This document shows, in pieces, positions 1 through 10,249 of a stretch of DNA of 64,000 nucleotides. Where the stretch lies: NCBI GenBank assembly GCA_022578965.1, contig MU400514.1:434001-498000 (forward strand). The letters are read 5' to 3'. Source of the DNA: Xylaria sp. FL1777. Lineage: Eukaryota > Ascomycota > Sordariomycetes > Xylariales > Xylariaceae. The notes below the pieces were generated by a model, which had not been told where the DNA came from, ran no database searches, and was given only the letters and a program-made list of their open reading frames with translations. The translations under genes and the position numbers were made by a program. Numbering within the stretch: the stretch's first letter is position 1; every line of letters starts with the position of its first letter.

Positions 1-511
1 TGTCGATCTTCTCATCGACCTTGCGCGAGACGAAGGTACGGAAACAGCCGTAGCAGCCAGTCAGCAGCCAAAAGATAGCATTGACGAGATCAACCCAGAC
101 AGCGTGACGCATAACGCTCACGCGCGTGTTCTCGTACCACTTGTGCTCATCGTCATCGGGCATGCGCAGGAAGATGACGGCGAAGGTGCCGAAGACAGCA
201 ATCCAGAGCACGAAGAGCGTGAAGTCCCATGCGAAGAGCCGCGCCGTCCTCACGAAGGGCTGCGGGATGGCGAACACCACGGACGTTATGGCACTTAAGG
301 ACGCCACTATGAGAGCGAACACCCATTGAACAGCCTGCGACCTGTCATTTCTGTGGTCTGAGCTTACACGCGAGCCGTACAGGCCGACCACGACAAGGGC
401 GAAGATCAGCTGCAGACCACGACCGAAGAGACGGAGCCAGGTCTCGTAGATGTATATAGACTTGGTTATGGCACCCTTGCCAAACTTAGAAGCGAATGAT
501 CCGAGCTGCAT
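1..511 (-). CDS. MARVEL-like four-helix membrane protein (3' end outside window)
   Basis: An uninterrupted reading frame starts at an ATG at 511 and runs off the left edge, giving about 170 residues with no stop and no obvious intron. The protein begins MQLGSFASKFGKG and shows four hydrophobic stretches, at about residues 30-48, 64-83, 92-115 and 138-160. Short polar loops separate them, and an acidic segment (PDDDEH) lies before the last helix. This topology and spacing fit the fungal MARVEL-domain membrane proteins, which sit in plasma-membrane or vesicle membranes; no enzymatic residues are expected or seen. The family assignment rests on topology, not on a diagnostic motif. The C-terminus is missing because of the window edge. 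A different four-TM fungal family remains possible. Confidence 0.72.
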   Translation of the reverse strand, partial: MQLGSFASKFGKGAITKSIYIYETWLRLFGRGLQLIFALVVVGLYGSRVSSDHRNDRSQAVQWVFALIVASLSAITSVVFAIPQPFVRTARLFAWDFTLFVLWIAVFGTFAVIFLRMPDDDEHKWYENTRVSVMRHAVWVDLVNAIFWLLTGCYGCFRTFVSRKVDEKID

Positions 512-3175
512 GGTTGATATTGTTTTTGATTTTGTCTTGGGTTGACGATGTGTCGGGTAGTGAGTGAGGGAGGTGAGAAGTGGTTGATTAGATAACTAAT
601 GCTGCCGCAGACAGAGATTTAATCTAACGAACGAGAAACTCCGAGAAGTGAAAACCTGCAGAAGAAGAACGAATGGGTATCGATTACTCAATGTATAAAG
701 AGGTGATAGTCAAGTCTATAGAATCAACAGTGACAACCAGTGTCGAAGCGGCCGAAGAGAAAAAAAGTAAGTGGATGGTTGGAATTGGGTGAAGATAAGG
801 TCGAAAGAGATGGTGGGGAAGGACAAGCAGATGAGAGAAGATGGAGGAATATGGGAGGCTTCGTAGATATTTGAATCACGAAGACAATGAGAAAAGGGTC
901 GGCCAGGTCAGGTCGAGGTCGAGGTCGAGGTCAAGGCCAAGGTCAAGGCCAAGGTCATGGTCAAGGCCAAAATTAGATCGACTCAGGCCGTAACAAGCGC
1001 CCAATTCTTTAGCCAGGCAAGGCCGAAATTACCTGGGTGAGTATTTGGGTATAGCCTTCAATGTCAATGTCCAAAGGGCGGCAAAGACCAAGGGCAGAGG
1101 CCTTTGTTCCCCGCCCATCGAGTATGAGAGGGTTGAAGGTGAGAACGAAATGAGGCTCTCTCAGCCAAGCAAGTGAAAGCAGCTCTCCACTGTGCGTGTA
1201 CTGTATTCGGGACCTTCTGTGGGGCTTTGTTGTAGACGCCGGCTGCTGGGCCTGGATGACTGGCTGTAGAGACTCCATGGCTGAGACAGTGGGCGCTAAG
1301 CACGCTATCAGTCTGGCGGGCTCTAGCATCTCTCGCGGTGGTGTCGCCGCGCGTGTCAGGGCATGGTAGCGCTAGCTCCACTACTGTAGCCGCTGAGACG
1401 TGTTTCAGACATTCTGGGGGCGCCTCGACTTGAGCAAACAAACTTCACCTCGAGGTCTGCACATATAGCATATGGTACTTCTTCGCTTAGGTATGTATCT
1501 ATGGAATATAAAATATATATTCTACTACGTTTCTTTATAATTGTATTTTTCTACTGCAAATTCGACCATTACCTTAATATTCCCACGACGATACTAAAAG
1601 AGAGAAGAGAGAGAGCAAATAATGCTACTCAAGCGCCTTGACAGGGAATTTACGAGTTGCGGCGATATGTATTTTTTTTCAATAGGTGGGATCCTTTTCG
1701 AGCAAGCATGATATGTCTGTCCTCTATTCTTTGTCCTCACAATCCGGGCACAGTCATTGTTGACAAACCATCTACTCAATCCGGCCTACGGCATTGTAAA
1801 CAGAAAACCATGTGAAGGGTGGGTGGCACAATCCCTTCTATATGGCTTCTCTCCACCTCCTTGGCCTCTGTAGGCTCTTTTGACGAGTAAGCTAGGGTGA
1901 CTATTCCGCCTAGAAGCTACGGAGTTCTCTGAGGATGAATTAGTAATAGTTTGTACCTCTCCTTCAGGCTCATGGCCCTTAATCCGCTCGTTCAAGGTAA
2001 AACGGTAATGATGACGGCGCGTACTATCTAGTGACCTGATTTTTACCTAAGTAGGTAGTTATATGAGTACTTCGAGAATGGAAACCTTTCTTTTATTGTT
2101 TCTGATACGCCCCCAATGTGCACATACCAGTATAAATATGTCCGGCTACACTTGCTCTCTGAACCCCCTCAAATAGATCCCTCCTTCAGAACCACATCAG
2201 CTTCCCTCAATTGTTCTCTAACACCAAAACAAAATTCCCTATGAGGCGAATCGGATTTACGATCAGAAAAAACCCCGTCTAAAACAGCAAGGATCCCTCA
2301 CAGGATTGGATTCCGAATATGCGAGGACTCCTTTCCGACGTAGCTTCTCGAGGCGCCGTCTCACCTTTCTAAGCATCATCTGCTGGACTCTGTCATTGAA
2401 TTCACTTCGTACAATGGTTACAATGATAGGACCATATCAGGGGATAAGTCAACGGGAAACTGTGCGACTATAGGTAGATCTTCTCTTGTGGAACAAGAAG
2501 AAGTCACACTGAAAAACCAGCGGTCTGAACCGTGACACATGTGCACCCCCTTGCCTATAATCGTCATTGTTAAACAACAGACTGTCAGCTTGCGTTTGTT
2601 ATATGGTAACACTCCGTGATGCCCAGAGAACCCAGAGCATAGAACAAGTCAAAGAATGGCCTATGGTTTTCCCGCTCACGACGCAAGGATCTAACTTAAC
2701 AAGTATTGTCTCCTCGCCCTTTCACGGTACACCATTGCGTCAGACCGTCGAATTCCAAGCACGCTCATGTGACTTTCCCGTGACCATTCTCGTCTAGGAT
2801 TCGGCTTCAGGGAACAGTTTGGTGGAAGATCTGGAACAGACTTATTCTTTAGACACATTCCCTATTGAATTCAGAGAGTAAGGGGTAAGGGGTGATTTGT
2901 TGGTTACACCTTAGAAAGCATCACGGCCATTCTGGTTCCAGCACATCTTAATATAATCTATAAGTCTATAAACAGCGAAATACTTAAGCAGAGTTGTCAG
3001 GTCTGTCTACCCTTAACAATTCTCACTTTCTTCTACATAGATTTACAACAGCGCCTCTCTATAGTCTGATATCCATCATTGTCAACCCACTGCTATCAGA
3101 CTGAACCTCTGCCGACTAAATGTTCTAACAAATCATACAATCGATCGAAGCTGAAGCAATCTTCGCTTTTAAACT
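512..3175. other. Intergenic region, no supported gene
   Basis: Apart from the hexamer repeat at 905-970 and a GA-rich run near 1600-1617, I see no convincing gene. The open frames on the minus strand at 1009-1441 overlap each other in different frames and encode low-quality, Ser/Pro/His-rich sequence with no recognisable domain. The 512-900 part is presumably the promoter and 5' leader of the membrane-protein gene. Confidence 0.6.
905..970. repeat. Imperfect hexamer tandem repeat (GGTCRA / GGCCAA)
   Basis: About eleven imperfect six-base units of the form GGTCGA, GGTCAA or GGCCAA lie in tandem 5' of the membrane-protein gene on the opposite strand. They are not part of any reading frame I support. 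They are probably a simple expansion; a regulatory role cannot be judged. Confidence 0.8.
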
Positions 3176-3817
3176 ATGGCTTATCATTCGGCAGGGCCAT
3201 CCAAGGCAACCGGGCAAGCGAACCAGCCGAGACTAGCGATCAATCCTTATCTATGGGTGCCTTCGCCCGAAATCCAGAAACAGATCCAGACCCTTGTATA
3301 CCATCACATCTTTTCTGGCACCGGTGTGAAAAGGGATGAGATGAGAACTCGTATATCTTATCGTCTCGCCTCGATATCGTTCGACGAGAACCTGAAGCCT
3401 CACCTAGTTTTTCCAGCCTTTTGGACCTATGAGACGTTCAGCGGCCCCCTGATTTCTGTCCGCCCCGCCAATGGCACCTCCCTCGACTGGGACCGTTGCT
3501 ATAGAGAGCTTAGAAAGGAAGTCTTAGAACCTCAGGGGCTCCACGACGTTAGCGTCATGTTTACCAATGGAGTAACCAGCCAGTTCCACGGCCCCCGTTC
3601 GATTCGGGTGAATGGCCAATTGATCAGAATGGGGTCTAATCCGGATATTAAAAAACTCCTAGAGACAAGAATATCCATGTTGAGGACTAGAGCCTCCTAT
3701 CCGATGGCACAAGACCAAGTGCACTTTCTCCAACTTTTGCTGCCGCTCTTCACTGGACTGCTCGATCACGGGGTTATCTCAGTGGGTGGGATTCAGGAGT
3801 ACATCCACAGGCATTGA
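3176..3817 (+). CDS. Hypothetical protein, 213 aa, single exon
   Basis: An ATG-initiated frame of 213 codons with even codon use and a protein-like composition, so I think it is a real small gene. I do not recognise the family. The protein looks globular: an N-terminal polar segment, then alternating hydrophobic stretches (for example HLVFPAFWTYETF near residues 77-89) and a hydrophobic helix near residues 183-197. No signal peptide, membrane helix, Cys cluster or catalytic motif is visible. A competing frame at 3079-3339 overlaps its start but is poorer. The neighbours are a gene-free stretch on the left and the P450 on the right, transcribed convergently toward it. It could also be the remaining piece of a longer gene. 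Confidence 0.5.
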   Translation: MAYHSAGPSKATGQANQPRLAINPYLWVPSPEIQKQIQTLVYHHIFSGTGVKRDEMRTRISYRLASISFDENLKPHLVFPAFWTYETFSGPLISVRPANGTSLDWDRCYRELRKEVLEPQGLHDVSVMFTNGVTSQFHGPRSIRVNGQLIRMGSNPDIKKLLETRISMLRTRASYPMAQDQVHFLQLLLPLFTGLLDHGVISVGGIQEYIHRH

Positions 3818-4465
3818 TCATCTCTAACGTGTTAAGAGTGCAATTTTGCTTGTATTAATCCTTCAAATGATAGATTAGAAGCACTATACAAGTTTTCTTA
3901 GGTCTACCTTCGCTCCTGCGGCCATATTACTGGGTTTCCCCACCACTTGATTGTCAACACATTAAGACATGATTTTGAAGTAAACCTCTATGATCATTAT
4001 GGAGAGATTGATATTTGATGGTATACCTGTGGTAAAAGCGTACATATATGTTATGAATACTTGTGGTCGAGCTAGAATCTAAGGTTTTGAACAGGCATTC
4101 TCTACTAGCGAAATACAACACCATTTTTTTATTTAATAATATGATAGTATTTGTGACTTCATGCTTCCCCTTTGATAGAGGTTTCGATGAATTCTAAGTC
4201 CTGGGAATCACTTTGATTAGTGTAATTCTGCTAGGAAGAGTGGCTTTTCGCATGTAGATCGGGACTCTTTTTCTCTATTCAGTGCCATGTCTTGTTATTT
4301 TACGTAATGTGATTAATGATTGGATACTTGGATGTCATCTTTAGATTCAGAGGGTAACATATGTGGGAAAAGCTAAACAATATTATATACTTGATACGAA
4401 GGTCTCTGCTGACTTAAATATCATAGTCCCGCCAGTTCTGCCTCGCCCATGAAAACCCAGACTCT
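3818..4465. other. Convergent 3' intergenic stretch
   Basis: AT-rich DNA between the 3' ends of the hypothetical gene and the P450. I see no gene or structured repeat in it. Confidence 0.6.
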
Positions 4466-6195
4466 TCAGCCAACTTTTTCTGCTTCCCAGACCTTTACCC
4501 ACATATCCTCTTCGATAAAAGTGTTATAACTTCGAGATTTCCAAGGGTTCGTCGGGCTAGCCACTTGGAAATCGAAAGCGCGAAGTAACTGAATAACCGC
4601 TTTAGTTAAACCATAGAGCTCTCTGCGCATTATACACACATACCTCAAAATATACCTTGTTTAGCTCCATGAATGCTACTGGTTTCCCCGAACACTGGAA
4701 TCTGCCGTAGCCAAATCCGAGCTCCACTAGTCTTTCCATCTCCGTCCTCTTTTGTTCATCGGCCTCAGTGAAACGTTCCGGGCGGAAAAGGGCTGCGTCC
4801 TCGCCAAAATTGGTCGTCGATGAGAAGAGAGAAGGAGTGTTCATCCCAATCGCCGTACCACCCGGGATGAACTTCCCGTGAATCACATCACCATCTAGTG
4901 GAACTGATTTAAGAAAGAGGCCGTGCGCAGGTGGACGCATTCGAAGACCCTCATATACTACAGCCTATGGATAAATCAGCTACTAATTTACATGTAGTCT
5001 TTATCAACGCACCTGGAGATACGGAAGCCGCTTTGCTTCTTCGAATTTAATGGGACTACTGATATTGCTTTTGAGCACGGCATCACGTATTTCTTGCTTG
5101 AGCTTGTTATACACTCGGGGACAGGTCATAATATAAAGCATGGTGATACGGATGGCTGAGGCCGTTGTATCGGACCCTGCAATAATCATGAACAGACCCT
5201 CGACCTCGGCTTGATCTTGAGTCAGACCATTACGGATCCACGAACCCTGTGTAGCTTTTAGAAATCATTTTGATCTTGGAAATAATCGCAGGACTTACCA
5301 ACAGATCTTTCTGGGGCTTTGCATCTGGGTGATATCTCTTGGTGACATGTTCTCTTGCCACTCTGCGAACATGATTAGTGAAACTACATATTGAGCCATA
5401 GTGTACCACTTACCCCATTAGCTTCCCCATACCTTTTGTGTCTGTCACTGACGGGCCAAACATTTTCAAAAATACGGGAGACAACATGATATTTCGTATA
5501 AAAGGGACGTCAACCATTATTACCCACTTTGGCCAGTTTTCGCGGACTTCCCTGACAAAGCTAAACAGGTCTTTATTCGCTTTGAGATATCCAAATTCTT
5601 GGTTGAAGGCTACTTTCGTAATCACGTCCATGGTAAGGTAGCTCATCAAGGGTGCCAAGTCGAGAAGAACGCTGGAGCCATTTCTGGCAGTATTCGACAA
5701 GCTTTGTCGAATATTATTAATCAGTACCTCCACTTGCTCATCGACGCCGGGCTCCAGGAGCGGAACTTCACGCCCACCAAACGTAGCCCCTATTTGAGAC
5801 TTCATCTTGTCGTGTATCGGCACATCTAGGGTGCTGAACATGGCGTCGTGGTAGGGGTTAAACCTAGAGCCTAAATACCAGGGGTCTTTGCCGTAGGTGC
5901 TCCTGACACCACCAGCACGCCTCAAAATATCTGGATCATCTGTCGTCAGCTCATTTGGACCAATACGAACGAGCGGACCATATTTCTTGCACAAGTCTCG
6001 GTGGACGTAATACTGTTGTCCCCCCTGTGCTGTCCGAATTAGCCACAAATATGAGAACTTCGCCAGGAACGGCCCTGGAACATGTTGTAGTCTGTACCAA
6101 GTGATCGTAGATGAGATTAGGTACAATAAGAAGAAGCTGCTTATGGTCAAGCTAACGAAACCTGCTCCCGATACTACTTCGGTTAAGAAGGACAT
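4466..6195 (-). CDS. Cytochrome P450, pisatin-demethylase-like, five exons
   Basis: Spliced model on the minus strand: exons 5414-6195, 5299-5362, 5013-5246, 4644-4964 and 4466-4588. The introns are 48-55 bp with GT..AG ends, and the product is 507 residues, the usual P450 length. An N-terminal membrane anchor lies at about residues 10-32, followed by the proline hinge (VPGPF). The I-helix oxygen-activation motif AGSDTT is at 305-310, the K-helix ExxR is E365-R368, FRPERF is at 420-425, and the haem loop FGYGRFQCSG carries the thiolate ligand C451. All invariant residues are present, so the enzyme should be a functional ER-bound monooxygenase. The haem-loop wording and the C-terminal ELLRAFDF-type junction resemble the fungal pisatin demethylase (CYP57-like) group. 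The substrate is not predictable; detoxification of phenolic or plant compounds is one possibility. No PKS, NRPS or terpene synthase gene lies nearby. Confidence 0.93.
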
Positions 6196-9100
6196 GGTCG
6201 CTACAGTTTCTCAGCCCTGACACGCGGAAATAGAATGCTGGGGAATGAAATTGGCAGAAATGGTGTACAGGGGAAATATATCAATATTTAAAGTAGTTAC
6301 TCAATTAATCCCATCGATCACCCAGAGTCTCTCCGGTGATAGACGATCGTGTGTTGGGTGTACTGCTACGATCACCTGCCCAAGAGACCACATTAGAACG
6401 TCAGCAGCCAAGCTCTGTGTCTATCAACACGTCGAATTAGATGTTAGATAATGTTACACGCGCTGAACGCGCTAGACACCTTGTGTGAGACACATCTCTC
6501 GTTTCTAGACTTGAGGCTATTCAGCCCTCGCTTGACTAAGATATATTGACAGACCCCAGAAGTTAAGGAGGCGGGACTAATTGATAATATATTACTTCAT
6601 AAAAAGTTCTACACCCATTCTATTACATTCTGCTTACATCCCTAAACGCCACTAAGACTTCTGTGTGTTATGTTAGCCTTCACACTTTTAGCAGCAATCG
6701 ACCCAATTACAGCTCTCCGATCCCAACAAAACGCCATTTGCAAAGGTTTTCCCTATTACTAACGCTACCAATATCCCTTTATGCTAAGCACCTACGGAAA
6801 CATTCCGCAGTCGCCTTTCTAGCCATCCTCTTCTATCTCACCTATCTCACGCATTTCTCGTCCTACAGTGCCCACCAGAGTTAGCTAGTATAACGAAAAC
6901 GCTACCCAGAAAAAAAAAAGCAAAACTAAATTAAACCTCTATAGAGGTACTTATTATCTTTTAACCCTAACAAACCTCTCGAGTTAATCGAACCAAACAA
7001 CGCTAATATGATTTTACTGTCTCTCTAATCGTATAACTATGAAGCCGTAATCGAGGCCTTGGATTTTTTTTTTTTTTCATTCTTAAGTTGCCGAGCAGCT
7101 GCAGCTGCCCACTGACTCGTGGTGGTGAACTTGCTGTAGAAGTGAGAAATTTTGAGATCGTTTTTGGCCATCTATTCCGGGTAAGGAAATCATATGATTC
7201 TAGCCCAATTGCTGTGCCGTAATCATGTCAATCAAAATGGACAGTAAACGTGTTAAACTCGGGATCTAGGCTCCTGGCCGCAAGTTCTAGGTCCAAAGCG
7301 TGCCCAATATTTTTGTAAAAAAAAAAAAGAAAAATTCTCGGATAAGCTCGTTCAAGGTCGGAATGATTTTTGATATGCATATTCTGCTGTGAATAGTCCT
7401 CAAGGGACAGAATACGGCGATGGATATCGCGTTAAATAACGTTGGTTACACTGGCCCCTAAATCTGATATTTAAGGCCCTACCATAGGCGTTAGAACTTC
7501 GATTTTGGCCATGATTTCCTTGCTAGGCGAAGACAGGTTCTCTGGCTACTGGTGTTTCTGTATAGTAGTTTACTGATATTAATTAGATGGGGGCAGAGGT
7601 CATAGAGTTGGGCCTATTTTTGGGGTTGGATACATGTTTTCTAATTCCCTTAAACTTCAGCCTTGCACAGTTGACATTTATCGGGGAAATGGTAACAATC
7701 ATGCCAGGTAAATATGCGTAACGTCTCCCTAGAAGAGAGATTTTGCTGGAAGCCTCACTGCTGCTGTATTGTATTATTAGGTCGTGTGTGTGGCTAGGAG
7801 TGGCTAGTTAGGTGGCTGGTGCCCTTGTAGTCCTAGCAATTGGATAAGACAGGATATATGGTCATCGCATAAGCCTTCGTTTGTTATGATGATCTTCATT
7901 TCTTCATCTTATATGTATAATTTACAGTGTATTCGAGTTAATGCCACATAGTACAGTAAGTGCACTGCCGTGACACTGATGTTTGTGCTTATAAGTCCCT
8001 CCTCGTCTTAATGACGCAGTCTTCAGTCTGAAGAGCACAGTGGAGGGCCCTAGATAGACAACGTCAATTAGAGGCAAGTTGATAGGTTTGATAAAAGAGT
8101 TATTGTCTTGTGGGTTTACAAGGGCTTCACGGATCGATTCCCGCCTCAAAATGCAGAGAGCGCCTAGCGTGACTAAAGAGCATCCGTATTTAGCTTCGAC
8201 GTCACACTCGGGTTCGAGAAAAGTAGTTCTAAGAAAGAAATGAGATGATAATAAAAAGAGGGAAAAGTTGAATGAGATCTCAGCAAAGAGCCATCATATT
8301 GCTCGAAACTGTGGATCTAGAGCACATCTTACGCATAGTTGCATATCTGGAGGTTGTTACATCATGACTTGCCATGGGTGATTGATTGTTGGAGCTGGCT
8401 GGAGATAAGAGCACAGTACCGCCGAGTCGGCTCTAACTACGTCATCGCTTGTTTCGGTCCTTTTTAATGGCCTCTTTTTCGGAGCCTGCATATAACTATT
8501 TGCGACTTACACGATAGCTACCTATGTATGCTATCGTGCATTTCGTCATAGTGCTTTAGTTTCTTACGGTGTGCCCCTCGTCTGAGAAGCACTCGGGGAC
8601 TATATCGAGTTTGTATGCATTGATGTCGTAACCTCATTTCTTTAAGGCTGTCGAGACTATAGGAGTAACCAAATGAAGAGATCGAAATGGATCTCACTTT
8701 GAACCAATACAGCACTGAAAAATTGAATTGCCCTGTCGATCGTGAAGATCTGGCCCGTTAAGTATAGCAATTTTGGATAAGGAGGCTACTTGTTAATAGT
8801 ATAATATATGCCGATACGCACATTAGTACCCGTAAATCTCGGATCTAATCGACCTGACTAAGAATATAGATTGGCAACCGATCTCATGTTCCTGGTTTTG
8901 GTGCCTAGCCAACAGTTAGCTTAGGCATCTATGTAGTTCCAAGAGAATCTAGATAACGATTCCGGCTTATATTACTGTTGTAATCTACCAGACCCATATT
9001 ATGTGCTTTCAGTATGGACTGTGAACTAGCTTATGCACAAACGAAGTGACGACAAATTTTCGTGCGCAACCGTGCCTAGGCCCTCGTCATTGTGGTCCTC

Positions 9101-9343
9101 AAAATTATATCATAGCACTGCTAAGTTGACTAGGGCCTCGGACTAGTCTCGATGCTTGATTTTTGACCTTCCTTCACCGTGGTTCGCCTATAAATCTCAA
9201 CCGCAGCCCAGTAGGTGATGCCTAGATAGAATTTTTTATGATGTAGAATTTTCCTATAATTAATTAAGCATTGACGAAGATCACGCACCTTCTTACCTTT
9301 CCTCGATACCAGGTGTATTCTATCTTCACCCATTATCATCAAC
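6196..9343. other. 3.1-kb gene-poor AT-rich intergenic region
   Basis: No gene model is supported. There are T-runs near 7066-7077 and A-runs near 6910 and 7320. A 75-codon minus-strand frame at 7922-8149 has fairly protein-like wording but no recognisable domain and no upstream exon that I could join; it may be a decayed fragment. The part next to 6196 holds the P450 promoter. Confidence 0.55.
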
Positions 9344-10249
9344 ATGCATGCCATTGACACATCACTGTCTGTTCCTCAGATGAAGGACCTTATCAACCTT
9401 GCCAATGAGTCGGGCAATAAAAAGAGGAAGGTTATTTGCTTTTCAGACTTCGACGGAACTATTTTCATGCAAGACACCGGCCATGTCCTCTTCGATAGCC
9501 ACGGATGTGGCGCTGAGCGGAGGGTGGAGCTGGATGAGCAGATAAAGAACGGAGAGCGCTCATTCCGGGAGGTATCCGAAGAGATGTGGGGATCACTACA
9601 CGTCCCGTTCGACGACGGCTTCAAGGTCATGGAAAAGACGCTTGAGATAGACCCTGACTTCCAAAAATTCCACGAGTACTGCATCAGTAACGACATACCA
9701 TTTAACGTCATCTCAGCCGGCCTGAAGCCAGTCCTCAGGCGAGTTCTCGACACCTTCCTCGGCGAAGAGGAGTCCGCTCACATCAACATCGTTGCCAACG
9801 ACGCCCAGATCGCCGAAGATGGGTCGGAATGGAAGCCAATCTGGCGACACGACTCGGAGCTAGGTCACGATAAGGCGCTGTCGGTGCAAGAGGCGCGCAA
9901 GCAGGCCGAGATGCTCTGTGACAACGGCACGATTCCACTCATCGTTTTCATCGGCGATGGCGTGTCGGATCTCCCCGCGGCGCGAGAAGCCGACGTGCTG
10001 TTCGCCCGTCGCGGGCTGCGGCTCGAGGAGTACTGCATTGAGAACAACATTGCGTACAACCCCTTCGACACTTTCGCCGACGTCCAGCGCGAGATCGAGC
10101 GCATCCGCCGGGAAGACGAAGAGAAGACTGCTGGCAAGGGTCTCCCAGCGCGCTTCAACCCGCGGGCCAATCTATGGCGTCGCGTGTCGAGCAAGAATGG
10201 GGTGCCCCTTTACGCTGCGAAAGCGCCTGTTGCGCCGGCTTGTGCTTAA
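9344..10249 (+). CDS. HAD-superfamily phosphatase, phosphoserine phosphatase/MtnX-like
   Basis: A single-exon gene of 301 residues starting at ATG 9344. Haloacid-dehalogenase motifs are in order. Motif I is DFDGT, with nucleophile D35 and general acid/base D37. Motif II is NVISAG with S124. The motif III lysine is K177 (GHDKALS). Motif IV is GDGVSD at 204-209, binding Mg2+. The long region between motifs I and II is a helical C1-type cap. This places it in the subfamily IB group with phosphoserine phosphatase and the methionine-salvage enzyme MtnX. It should hydrolyse a small phosphomonoester in the cytosol through an aspartyl-phosphate intermediate. The exact substrate cannot be read from the sequence. 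The C-terminal tail of about 50 residues after the fold is basic and probably disordered. No neighbour suggests a pathway. Confidence 0.88.
   Translation: MHAIDTSLSVPQMKDLINLANESGNKKRKVICFSDFDGTIFMQDTGHVLFDSHGCGAERRVELDEQIKNGERSFREVSEEMWGSLHVPFDDGFKVMEKTLEIDPDFQKFHEYCISNDIPFNVISAGLKPVLRRVLDTFLGEEESAHINIVANDAQIAEDGSEWKPIWRHDSELGHDKALSVQEARKQAEMLCDNGTIPLIVFIGDGVSDLPAAREADVLFARRGLRLEEYCIENNIAYNPFDTFADVQREIERIRREDEEKTAGKGLPARFNPRANLWRRVSSKNGVPLYAAKAPVAPACA

Noticed and set aside
1009..1441. Two overlapping minus-strand frames of 106 and 125 codons
   Set aside because: Different frames over the same DNA, no domain, no splice partner and poor composition.
7922..8149. Minus-strand 75-codon frame that might be a gene end
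   Set aside because: Wording is plausible but no upstream exon, start context or family could be recognised; left as intergenic with a note.
4466..10249. Secondary-metabolite cluster around the P450
   Set aside because: Only a P450 and a HAD phosphatase, with no synthase, transporter or regulator nearby.
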